DNA of 64,000 nt from Oreocharis arfaki (taxonomy: Eukaryota; Chordata; Aves; Passeriformes; Paramythiidae): NCBI GenBank assembly GCA_013398015.1, contig VZRR01009913.1, positions 958,014 to 1,022,013 on the forward strand. Reading direction: 5' to 3'. This document shows, in pieces, positions 1-13,000 of the stretch. The number at the start of each line of letters is the position of its first letter. Position 1 is the stretch's first letter. The notes under the pieces were generated by a model. The model worked only from the letters and a program-made list of their open reading frames with translations. It was not told the origin of the DNA and did no database searches. The position numbers and the translations under genes were made by a program.

Positions 1-3000
1 TATATTTGTCCCAACACAAGTCAAAAGAAACCCCCACAATGAGAGGAAACACACTAGTGGTGATGCCAGGATTTATTTAGCTAATATATAAACGGAATAG
101 TTTTGTGTTGCTGTTGGAACTCAGCAGGGTTCAGAAATGTTGTTTTCATATTCCCATCCTATTTTGCTTTTATTTCAGCTTCTTAAAATTTTTTCCCTTA
201 GAAGCTTGAAGCTGGGCAGAAACGTTCAGTCTGGCAAGAAACTATGAGCCACCAGGAACAGAAATAAGGAGCTGATCCTTCTCACTGACAGAAGCTCCGG
301 TGTCCTACAAGGCAAGGTGCAGGCATCAACTGAGAATGATGAACCTGCACAGGGTTGGTTTCAGTCTGACAAAAAATTACTCAAGCTCAGGACCTCCTGT
401 GTAAGAAATCCAAGGAAGCAACTAACACCGTAGCACTGGAAGTTTTAAAAATACCTACATCTGATGAATTTGGGAGGATGATGCTCTGATCCTGTTGACT
501 TTAAAAGAATTGTAGCCTTCTTCCTCTTCTGTATACCCATACCTGGCATATGACTGTACATGCTGAAAACTTGTGGATAGGTTTCAGGGTCGCTTTGAAT
601 TTTCTGTTTATCCAGAGAATAGAAAGGGCAGCAGGGTTATTTTTTGCTTTGCCTTGCCAGCCTAACTCATAAGGAATGCCTTCAAAATGAGAAGGATAGG
701 AAGTTCCTTTCTCTTAACATAGAATGGTTGGCGTAAAACAACTACGAAATTGCATTTCATTTCAACAGAAACTCTAAGCTTTGTACAACAGGAGTTAACA
801 CACAACATGACAGAAAGGGGAACAAAAAATTGTAACATTCATTGAGTTTATGTTTCTTTTACTAGCAATGTAGCTAATGGCATAAAATGCAGTTTTAATC
901 CTCTGATACACCAATAGTTGTACCCCTATTTTAAAAAGTGGTGGGCATGTTCAGTGAGACTGCAAAGAGATTCCATGAAACTGAATAAGTAATTACAGCA
1001 AGACTCACAGGTGTTAACAGAGACCGAACATGACATCAGCAACAGCTCTAGGTCTCCCTGACACTTGTCATAGAGATGATGACTTTGTTGGCCCTTTGCT
1101 GTCCTCATGGGTTTGGCCAAAGCAGGTGGAGGAAAGGACAGTATCTTCTGTATTCCCATCTAAAATTCCTAAGGTCTGTTGGGTTAGTTTTGCTATAGCT
1201 GGCTCATTTCCTTGTGTTGATACATGTAAAGGCATGTTGCCACTCTGGCTCCTGTCTTGGAAAATCTCAGCTTGTATTCTCGAGTAGAACATCTTACCAA
1301 TTTTAAAGAATTACCACAAGACCACAAGATCTGTTCCTTTTTGAAGGCATGAACAGTTCGTAGAATGACCTGGCTTCTTCTTGCCATCCCGTCTCAACTG
1401 TAAAGTAAGTCTGTAAATGTGGAAAGGTAAGGACTTTTACCAGTTATTAATTCCGGGAAGGTAAGTATGTCACTGCCAAACAGTTTTCCTTCTAGTCTTA
1501 TACTTCTATCAGCAGAAATTCCTGGTTGTAGTGTATTTTGGAAGATATTTATACAGCTCAGCAGAATAGGTTTTATACTTAGAAGATATGCATGGTTTTG
1601 CATGGAAATCAACATTAATCAAGAAAAAATCCTGCTTTTAGAATCAAATCCTTCTTGGAACCAAAATCTCAACATGAAATCTGGAAGTTAAGATGCTTAG
1701 AAACAGATATAACCTTTTGCTCAGAAACTCTGGCATGCATAGCACTACAGTAACACATCAGTCAGACTATTCAGTGTATAAAATACAATGTATTATGACA
1801 GATTACAAAAGATTAATTGTGCCTGCAGCTTTACACCATTGATAGATCTTGCCTGCCTTGGGAGCAGTGAAGGTGCCAATGGGGATATTTTATAAAACAG
1901 TGCTTCACTGTGTGCAAACTTTTATGTAGTGAGTAAGACACGTGAAGGCACTGGGTTATAAAGTATGTACATATGTATGAATGCACACACACAAGACACT
2001 TGTGTGCCGTGAAGAGCACAATAAAGGTTTGGACATCTACTACCTGAACAGCATCTGTGCACATTTACATCTAGAATATGTCATTCAAGTTAGAGTCGAT
2101 TTTTAAGACTAAATAAAACACCTAAAACAAATACAAGTGAATAAAGACACATTTGCCAACAGCAACACATATATTTACAATAGATATTATTTTATTTGGT
2201 CTCTTCATATCTGCTACTGGTAATATTTACTTTCTGCCACTGAAAATTTATACACTGTAAACATTGCTCCAATTCTGCAAATTCTAACACATGATCTTGA
2301 GCCTTTGCAAGATAAGGACTAGGATCCTCAAGTCTTGAGCAAATAGACACCCAGAAGTATTTGCTATCTTAAGCCAAGCTGGGCAGGTGGTGGGAGATTT
2401 GTTAAAGTGCTGCAGCTGGCCAGAAAACTGGTGTTTGAAGAATGCTGGAAAGTGATAGGAAAGGTCACTTTTCACATCAGAATAAAGCGCAATAGAAATA
2501 AAGTTTCTGTTCAGAAAAAGATACCTCTCTCTTGTGTCACTAAAGCATGACATTCTGTTTAACTTGTTTCTCTGCATAATGCAATAGGTTCAGATGTTGA
2601 CAGTCTGCATAATTTAGCTTGAAGAACTGAATTTAAATGGGATATAACCTTTAGGTTTACTTATCGTCCTAAATTTTCATTACTTTTTTTAAGAAAGAGA
2701 TCCAGATTAATGTATGAGCGAGGTGGTGACTAAATTTCTCTAACCAGCATGATTATTAGAATCTATAATACAGTCTGGAAGATCTGAAGCACTGCCTCGA
2801 GATGAAGTTGAAAGGAGATAAATACAGAAATAACTGAGGCATAGAGTTTTTTAAGTGCCCTATGCTCAGCTGTGGCATCTACGTAGAATTATGGCACTAC
2901 AGGATAACTCTGCAACTATTTGGGGTGATCCATGCCCAGGTATGAGTTACCATTTCCAAACCTCCAGATACCAGTTGATCTATATATAAATGCTACCAAA

Positions 3001-3767
3001 TAACTGGTTTCCCACAGGCCAGACATGTTGATGATGGCTCTCTATAGATACAGTGGTGGTGGCTGTGGAAACCAAGAGGATTTGGCTTCTGCATCTTAGT
3101 AACACATCAGTTTGTAAGCCTGCACAACCTCTGCAGACTCTCTCTTCACATGCAAACAGAGATAACCAACTTTACACACCGTTCTGATATGTTCTTAGTA
3201 AATCAATAAAAGTTCTTTATAGATACTCTTGAGGTATCATATCATTATAACTGGGGAAGTCTATGCCTTGTGACCCTGCTAGAAAAAGGACATAAAGAAT
3301 TATGGCTTGACTTCCAAAGAACCATGTAAAGGGACCTGAAATACCTAATAGATGATATAGCATTTACATACAAGCACAGCAAAGACATCTCCTAAAGGAT
3401 ATGGAGTCTGTGTGACTGAAAGGCAGGCAGGAAATCTTGGTAGCACTGTACGCCTATTGTTTTCGTGGATAGTACACCTACTGTATACCGGGGTCCAAAC
3501 TTATTCTGCAGCTGTATCCAAGCTTCTAACCCCCAAAAGCTAACTGGAAACTTGAGAGAAAAAAGAGGGAGAGAATGATTTCTTTGTTTATAAACGTGAA
3601 ATATTAGGCAACAGCAACACAGACAAACATTTTTCAGTGTCTGGCAGTCTGCAACAGTCTACTAGCTGCAGGGAACTTTTTATTTTATTTATACAGAGTG
3701 TTTGCACCTAATTAAATGAAAAAGTAGAAATGTGCAGAACTACCTGAAAGTAATTCAGGGAGCTGAC

Positions 3768-3781
3768 AAAAAAAAAAAAAA
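3768..3781. repeat. Poly-A run
   Basis: Fourteen consecutive As, followed by a second A run around 3790. No retroposed gene is recognisable upstream of it. Confidence 0.85.
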
Positions 3782-6700
3782 GAAACTTTAAAAAAAAGGG
3801 AAAAGACATATTTCCCCCACTTTGTGGGTGATGGGTTGAACACAGTGACCTGTGTCATGGAGCTGCGGACCCTAAGAAAGAGTGTGATTCTTATACTTAC
3901 ATCATGTTATGTGGGGTCAGGCATTGTCATGTGACAGGCCATGACCCTCATATAAATCATTGCCATGCAAACTGTAAAAATCACACTTCACTTCTTGGAG
4001 GCTGAGCAGTCTCAAGAAAAGAATGAAGCTATCTGGTCATAAAACAACAGCTGCAATATTAGTAACATACAAAATTAATTCAATTCTTTTTTCTGACAAA
4101 CAGAGGTAAACAAAACTTTCAGCTGCTCTTGGTGTTATTTGGCTGGGGGAGTGTGGTAACTTTCACTTCTTCCTTTTTTAAGGCCTTGCAGCACTTTAAT
4201 GGGCGAAAGTTATGTAGCAGTGTAGAAAAGTACTTAATTTTACCCAAATGGTTTCTCTTTGTTCTCTGTGGGCATCTGTAATAGTCTAGGTGGATAAGAA
4301 TCTAATACCTTGCCTAGATTTCCATGTCGAGCCTGCAGACAAACCACTCCCATGTCACTATTTCATCCAGTTACTCACACTCTCCAGCTGACACCAGACA
4401 TGGTCTGCAGTTAGATGAGAGAGAGCAATCAAATCCAAGGCTGCCTGCATCTACCCAGTCTATAGCTGCTGAACAGCTCACACCATGGATGTGCAGCATG
4501 GCATGAGCAAGCATGGAATGTGGCTCATCTTCTCACAGTCCCAGGGCAACCATCAGATACAAGACAGTCCCTTTCTAAAGTCTCACTAGTGCTGTGAGTC
4601 TCCTCCAAAGCAGGGTGCTCACACCAGCACCTGTACCTGCAGCAGCAGGTGCTGTGCTGCAGACCCTGCACACAAAGGGACCAACACACAACAGCTGACC
4701 TTCAGCATGTATCTCACAACCTCACACCATCTCCCTCCACTCCCACTTCGAGTGCCTCCAGCCACCTGTGAGCCGCACTGCCTGGAGACCCAGAAACGCT
4801 ATAGGGCCAGTAACAGGAGGACTTTGGCACCAGCAAATTTATAAGTTGCCACCTTCCTGGCACACAGCACATGGCATGGAGTTTCCTTCCTCTTGCAGAA
4901 CTGTGCTCTGGCATCTCAGCTTTGGTTTTCGAAGGGACACTTTCAGTCCTTCTGTTTGCAAACAGACCCTTGCAAATACAGGAGGAGGAGGGGTTCCTTG
5001 GAGCTGCAAATGCTCCCAGCTAGCAGTGGGGAATATACAAGGCCACGGTTGCAGTGTTTGTCATGCTTCTAGCATAGCAATTAATTAGTATTTAAGCATA
5101 GCCTAGCATTTACTTGACCAGTCACCTAATAATTTGACTTTTGTGTCTCAGCTTCCTTCTCCAGCTAGCTCCTAGAAGTTTGTTTAACTGCATTCTAAGG
5201 TATATTCCCTGGACCTCAAGGCACCCTAATTTCTCATCAGGTGTTAGCCCTGCCCTCTAGTGCTGTGTGTGACACAGGGGCTGGGTGTTGTGCCATGCAG
5301 CCACGGCTGATGTTCAAAAGCTGACTGGTCAAACGCTAAACTGCCAAAAACTTACAAGTTGACTAAACTGACTTGGCATTTTTTGTGCCTCCTGGGAGTG
5401 GGTTACCAGTCTATTTGTAATAATTTAAATAGCAGACCTCTTAAATACAGCCTGCCTAAACCCCAGCATTTTACAGCACCAACCAATTCAACTAAAATCT
5501 ATTTACTGCACGTTTATGTGGCTCAACCTGTGGCTCTGATCCACCCCACAGCTTCTCAGCTGCTGGGGGTGTGACCAAGTGCTGTATCGAGCAAAGGCAA
5601 CTGAGAAAGTTCTTCACCTCAGTGCCTGGGATTCAAGGTCATGGCAGAAGGAACAGCTGAGCCAAAGGGAGCGCGGGGCTCTGCTGAAGCAGAAGGTTTT
5701 TATGGCAGACTATCACATTAACCAGACATGGTATAGTCATGAAATATAAGTGAGTTTTGGCCTGGACGCTTTGCAGTTTGTAAATGTTATGCAAGAACTT
5801 GTGATAGTGCTTTGCACTCAGCCAGTAGTATTTTTAAGTAGAGTTTTATGCAAACCCTAAAGTGCTGTGTTGTCCTAATTCCACTTGGGGAAAATGACAT
5901 TGCTCAAACATGCTGTAGCAGTCAGGATAAGGCTGTCATGTTTCCTAACTCAGCAGAACTGAGTACAGGGAGTTGAAAGCAAGGCTGTTGATATCAATGT
6001 TTGAAATGCCTTCCCTCCTTGCACAAGCCAAGCATGCCATTACTAAGGTCACTGTAAATTCTTGGTAAGACCATAAAGAATAGGAAAATGGGAAATGCTG
6101 AAGAAGCTTTGAGTCTTTCTTGTCATAGCTGCTCATTCATACTTGAGAAGAAAATAACGTTCCACCCTCCCCATCTTCCCTTTTTCCTCAGAGCATGCTT
6201 TCAGGTAAGACCTCTTTCACACCTCTCCATGACCTTTCCAATATATACTGGTACTTGAGAAGCATGGAACTAAGCATTTGGGAGCATAAGGCTTCTGAGT
6301 GATATGTAAAGATCACTGGAAGAATTAATATGATAGAGAGTAGATCAGAAAAGCTCATGCAGATGCAGATGTTTCCAAGCTACTGTAGGAGTTTGGGGAA
6401 TTAAGCATGGAAAAGAGGATCGAAGGAAAATTATCAAGCTCTTTTCCTCTTAGGCTAGGGAGGCCAAATTTCTGTTTTCCCAATTCCCCCACCTCCATCT
6501 ATTCAGAAAATACGTTTATCAGATTTCTCTCAATCTCTTCTCCTGCATCTTTCTGCATCTTTCCTCCAACTCTTCAGCTTCTGAGTCTCTTGCTGACACT
6601 CAGCTCTTCTGGGGTGGGATGTGTGGATGTGTGAGTGGCGTGTCAAATACCCAAGAAACTTGTATCAGCAGACCTACCTGCCATCAGTTTTACAATGGTT

Positions 6701-7296
6701 AGGGTTCACTTTGGGAGCATCACCTTGCATCTTCTCCCTTCCAATGCGCCCTTCAGTTTGTGTCAAGAAAATGGATGAACAACATTCAAACCACGTTCAC
6801 GCTGCCTGCCAAATACCGTCCAAAACATCTAAAGTTCACTACACTCCCATCCTTGCAGTAAGTCCAGTAGTCAGGAGCTGACTAACAACTGAACAACTGT
6901 TAAGGCAAACCCCACAACCCCCTAATGGTGATGGGGGTTGGGCAATAACATAATTTCTGTACCAAAATATGGTCTTAACAGTCTATGAGTTACTGTCAGC
7001 CCCTTGAACTGGTCAGCTCTTGCAAATGGGTTCGAGTTGAATAATGTGAGGAACTGTAATTGGTGTGTCCACAGATGCCAGGCTACTAATATTGCAACCA
7101 TTGATTTTTATTACCCACTACAAAAATAGTAGATGATTATTATTAGCCAAAAAACCCCTGAAAATATAAATATGTTGTCACATTACATTTAAACGGACAC
7201 CAAAACATGCACTTTTAGCAGTGGAAGTAGCCTGGATATTTTTGATATTAAAATATTTATTTAGGGAAAAAAAGACCTATTATCTCTCATTTGGTT

Positions 7297-7311
7297 AAAA
7301 AAAAAAAAAAA
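7297..7311. repeat. Poly-A run
   Basis: Fifteen As followed by GAAAAGAAAAA. No parental element was recognised. Confidence 0.85.
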
Positions 7312-9941
7312 GAAAAGAAAAATCAACATCGTGTGTCCTCAAAGAATTGGTCATTTTAGCTCCCTAAGTAGAAGAAAATTTGTAATAACTCTGTATTTCT
7401 AGGACAGTTCGGGGTTGAATATTTCTATTGGGAAGATGAGTAATTTATTTTTTAACATATTAATCATATATTTCACTTGCAAACAAAACTGAAGCCTGCC
7501 CTGAAGTTTGGAACATCTGCAATTTGTAATTGTACAAAGAAGCTGAGAGAAGGGAATGGAAACAGAAGCTTTTTGTGTGTACGTGCATGCATGCACACAC
7601 ACCCACATATGGGTGGGTGTGCTCGTGTGGGTGTAGGAGAAGGCGGGAGGGAGAGAAAAAAAGAGAAATATTTTCCCTGGTTCTTTATTTTGGCAGCTCA
7701 AGAGCTGGCAATAGGTGATTTGCAAACATGGATCTAATGTTGCAGACCTCATCATATGCTGATACCACCAAAATGACATAGGTGGATAAGGCTTCCCACT
7801 TGGAGAACTTTTGTATTTTTTCTGTGTGCCTCACGAGTATGTGATATGTTTCATTACATGTATGAAAAAGATGCTCTAAAGAATGAAATCAAGTTAGATT
7901 TAAAGTTCAATATTTCCACAAAAAAAGCATCTATGGGTTAGGAAGGTTATATAGCAAGCTATCAGACAGAATATTTTAATAAATAAACCAATATTTAATT
8001 ATACAATAAATTTTATCTAATTTCAGTAGCTAAGGCATTGCTGTCCAAATTACTTTACTAAGAGTGAATTTTAAATCAGCAATGAATTATCGACCAACAC
8101 ATAATGCCTGAAATAAATCCTGTCTCAATCTTGTTTCGTCTTTAGTTACAGCATATTTATCAATCCATCTTTTCTCTTTGTTTGCCTGACCATTCTTGGT
8201 CTCTTTTGGTCTATTTGTTGCCCTTGCAGAGCACAGCCAGTACTTACTACTAAGCCAAGGAGTCTTAAGGGAGGAGAGATGAGAGAGAGCTTTGCATGTG
8301 AATGCCAACTGCAAATATTCTGTGCCTCTGTGTGCAATAGAGAGAAGTTAATGAAAATTCAAGTTTTTTCTGTGTTTTGACCTTTTACTGGTCAGAGTTG
8401 TATCATTAAAGCCACCTTAGCTTCTTGTCCAAGTCACAGAACCAATGCTTCTCTGGTTATGTATTCATCAGTCAGCGAGAACACTTCCTTCCAGGTAGAT
8501 TGTATACAAGGACCCTTCCTCTAATTTTGGCTTTGCATTTGAAATCTGGGGGGGAAAAAATCCTGACATTTACCAAGATTAAATATGGCTCACCAACTAC
8601 AACAAAGCTAAATCAAACCTCCCGAACTAGGTAACACATTAATTACTCTTCATTCCATAGGGACCCGGGATATGAGGAGTGGCTAAGCAGATACTAAACG
8701 TGACACATCGATTTCACAAGCTGTAAGTGGAGATGGTTGCAAACAGAACATGTTATGGCTCATGTTATAGAAATCTGCCTATAAATATATATATATAATC
8801 TTGATATAAAGATATTTTCAATCTGTCATATTTAAAAGAACATGGGAGGCAGTTCAATGTACATTATGTAGGATGTCTCTGATTTTTGGGGCAGAGAGAG
8901 AAATACAAAAGAGTTAGAGCAATGGAAAGACAATTCTATGTCACATGAAAGGGATAAGGAATGCTACAGGAGACATGGTAGCAAAAATATACAGAAGAGT
9001 AAAAGGGGAAGAAATTCTAAAATAGAGAAGAACCTTCTACTTTGAAGAAATAGCCAGACTTCTGTGTTTTGCTGAATTGTTCCTTCAAATCTTTTGCAAG
9101 TCATGTATCACATATACTCAGCCTCTCAAAAATCAGACTGTGATAGCCCTCAGCAGGGTTACATACCTGCTAAAGAAAGCAAATTTTGCAGATTTAATTT
9201 CAGATCTAAGAATTTGAGGAGTGTCCCTCCAATCCAACTCTCTAAAAATCTCTGAATGTCAAGTTAACTTGGCCCACTAGAAGACACATATATGCAGAAC
9301 TACATGAGTGTGCAGCATTTAGAAGTCTGAAAATACTTGGTCTCCAGAGGTCCACCTGCTGCTGCCCATTTACTTGGGCAGAGCTAATCCTTGGTTAAAT
9401 ATTGGCACAACTTCGAATAATTAATTACAGATTCATAGTTATTCATAGCCCTGATAGCTTCCAGAGCTCCAAAGCAGCTGTCATACTAAAGGACAGGTAT
9501 AGGCAGAATTATCTTTGCTCTTTGTTAGCTTTGCTTTCTCCTCCTAAATCTTTCCCATGGTGAATATTTCCATCCTTCTGCTTTGTTTTGGTTTCCACCC
9601 TTGCCTTCCTTTCTCTTTCTTGTTCCATTAAGTTGCTGCCTCTCCTCCCCTAACTCTCTGTTCTCATGTTTTGTTCATACTAATTTGTCCACTTTCTTCT
9701 TGTTCTGTCCTTCCCTAGGCTACAGCAAACAGAACAAAACATGGGGTGAACAAGATGAATGATTTCACCTGTAGTAAGCTTATTGCACATCTTATGCTAT
9801 TCTGTACATGAAAACTTAGCATAGGGATAGGCCTGGACTTAAGAAATAGTAATTTTTATTTGGAAAAGAGAAAGCAGCTTTCTAGCACACATGGTTTCTG
9901 AGAAAACATTATCTGAGTGTACCTTGAAGGCTAAGAAACCA

Positions 9942-10024
9942 AAGGCAAATAAAAGGAACCTCAAATTGATTATTTTTAAGCCAGAAGGCAAATAAAAAGG
10001 AACTCCAAATTGATTATTTTTAAG
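9942..10024 (+). repeat. Short imperfect tandem duplication, period about 43 bp
   Basis: AAGGCAAATAAAAGGAACCT followed by CAAATTGATTATTTTTAAGC occurs at 9942-9982. It recurs at 9985-10024 with one extra A and a CCT/CTC change. No gene lies near. Confidence 0.93.
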
Positions 10025-13000
10025 CTGCCCTCATCACGTATGATTTTGGAGCACTTAGCACTGGCAACAGTGCAGCACAGATCAAGCAGAGGATTTGCCA
10101 AAAATCAGCCTGAGCTTTATCCATACACTTGCTTCCTCTTCTACTCTTACCTTAAATCTTAGTGTAAGATTTTTTTAGGAGTGACTGTTAAAATCTATTG
10201 CCTGCAAATCAGCAGTGTGCACCCTGAAAATTGGTGGAAAGAAGAAGTGGTGATTGAAATAAGGAATAGAGGAATTTTGTGACAGTTTTGCTTCCTCCTT
10301 TCTCAATTCCCAAGTCTGGCTCTGAAAACAATGTACTTTTCTGTGTCTTTTCTATGGCTGGTCCACTAGGCCACCTGGCCTCTCGTGATCGCAGAGACCA
10401 AATAGGGGCAAAAGGAGAGGTAGTGTGACACCACTGGCAAGCGGTGAGAATTATTTGTCCTGAGGTTCCCAGGGATGAAAAGGGAACATGTTAAGCCACA
10501 GCATCATCTTCACCTCGGGTGTGAGGGGTTTTCCTTAGCTTTGTTTTTAACAGCCTCAATGATATCTCAGTAACAGATCAGCTTGCATACAAAGCTTCTC
10601 CGAACTTGAGCAGATCTTTGTGACGGGTGAAAAGGTGTTCAATTCTCATCAATCTTTGTATTTTCTACTTTGTTTTGTTATGAGAGGGAGAAGAACCATC
10701 AAAAAAATTACAAACCTGTGATGATGTTCCCAGTTCTCAGTTGTTTCCTTCTGTTTGTGTAGGCAAGGTGTCTGGCATCCTGGTCATACCGGAAATACCC
10801 CACAACACGTGCCTCTCTGTGCAGCTGCTGTCTTATTTTTCAATCACTTCCAGACATGAATTTATCTATTCCTCTCTGAGCTGATCTAAAGCTCAGAAAT
10901 CGTGGAATCCATAAGGGAAGCAGCATACAAAGAAGAAAAACAGCTATTTGCAATTCTAGAGACTGGGGTTTTTCCAAGAGATTCTTATTTTGTGTATTCC
11001 TCTGCCCACGGTGTTTCAGTTTCTGCGGTGGATAGTTTGATGGATCTGAACTGGAATGACATGCAACACCGACAGGGCAGAAACAAAGGCAGAAACCTTG
11101 GCAGCGCTGCTGTTGGCTGCCTGCTGGGGTTGAGCATATGGAGGCTAATTGGTGGTGTAGCTCAGGACATGGCGAGTTAGGGCTCAGTGGCTGAGAGCCA
11201 GCCATGGAAGGGGTTTAACAATTCCTGTCCATGCAGAACCGAGGACAAGGGTTTTGTGGGTGTGTCGCAGAGGTGCCTGCCATTGTTGCATGCATGGCGT
11301 GAGGAAGATGAGTGCCTCTAAAGTGTCAGCAATGCTAGGAGATCACAGATTCAGGTTCACCTTTCCAGAAGTGCACCAATTCTTTCTGCATGTTAACACC
11401 ATGCTGTTCCTCCTCTACATGCAGGCACACCTGTCTCCTTCCTGAACATTCTGGCCATGTTCAAGTTTTCATGGTACCGCATAAATGGGAATAAAACAGG
11501 CTCTAAAATTTACCCTGCTTCTTTCCTGAGCTGCACAGGAAGATAAGGTGCTTAAAATCTGCAGTAATATCCAAGGCTGCATGGTGCATTTAAAATCTGG
11601 CAGAAAGTGTCCTTTGAAGCGGCACCTTTTAGAGAGTCAAAGGGTCTCTCAGAGATAGAACCAAGCTGTTAGAAAAATTCCTGACTGTAACGCTCATTTG
11701 TCCAGTTCATAAATCTGCCTCCCTATTCTTCAAAGTGCCAAAAGTTATCTAGCCAGACATCCAACTTTTATAAGACAGTCTAACAAGCTGTCTGGCTCAA
11801 TTAGTTGAACTCTGATGGTGCTCCAGATTTTCAGTCAGCAGACCACTTTGTAAGGAAAATATCTACTTGCAGACCCAGTTCCCTTCCAGTACTGGTAGCT
11901 TAACCTACGATGTTACAGTTCTTAAATGTTTTTTTTCAATGAACCACAAGAAAAAGCTCTGCAGTCCATCCACACACCACAGTTTCAGCTCCTCAGTTCC
12001 TCAGCCCCTTTTTATCTTGGCCTTCTTCACTGTAAATGGTGGAGGCAATATTTTCTATGGTCTGGTTGTGCAGAACCCAATGTAAAAAATAAAAGCTACA
12101 TGCTTGGTTATGACTGAGGAATTCAGAGTACAAATGTACTATTTAGAGTTTCTTCAGCCTGAGCTCACTCTGTTCTTGGATAATCCTGTAACAGACTGTT
12201 CTATATGACCACAAACGTAAATGGCCCCACAGAAGCTGGACTCTGTTAAGTTAGGCTGTATTGCCAGGTTGTGTCTAATTTCTGCTTCTGTTACAACTTC
12301 TAGTACAAAGCTGATATGGCTCAGTTAAACAGAAGCAGTCCTTATAAAAGCACAGTTAGGACTTTTCATCAATAAAGAGTAAAATAACTAATAAAATCAC
12401 AGATTTGATGTGCTGCCTCTTTCTAGAAAATGACACACTTCAGAAAGTAACTTTTTTTTTCAAGTTTTGCCTTTGTCAGTCAGCATACAAACTGAGAGAT
12501 TTGCTTTCTCTCCAGGCAGACAAGGGGCAGAGATGTTTTCACCTTCCCGTGTTTCTACTGTTCGCCACTAATGACTTCAGGAACATTCCCACCAGTGGTC
12601 CCAAGAACTTGTCTGTTCTGGTGATCCCTCACTAGTGACGTGGGCATAAGACAGCCACACAGGCAAAACTTTAAGGTACAGAATCCAACCAGAAACCTGA
12701 AAAACTGGAGTTTCATAATAAACCATACCCCATAATTTCATGCACCGTTACTTTTTTTTTACATTGGCCATGCAAAGCTTATTCAAATATGTTCTATCCT
12801 CTGACTGAAAGTTGACAGCGATGAAATTCTCAGTCATGCAAAACACTAAGAAAAAAGGTAAATACACAGTAGGAATGTAGCGTTATTAGAGCACTTATGT
12901 GTTCAAGATTTACTACAATTCAGCAAGCAAATTCAGCGAAACTATGTAGATTAATTTTTGTCTGGGTTTAGTTTTTGGATTTTGAACAACCTTTAGCAAC

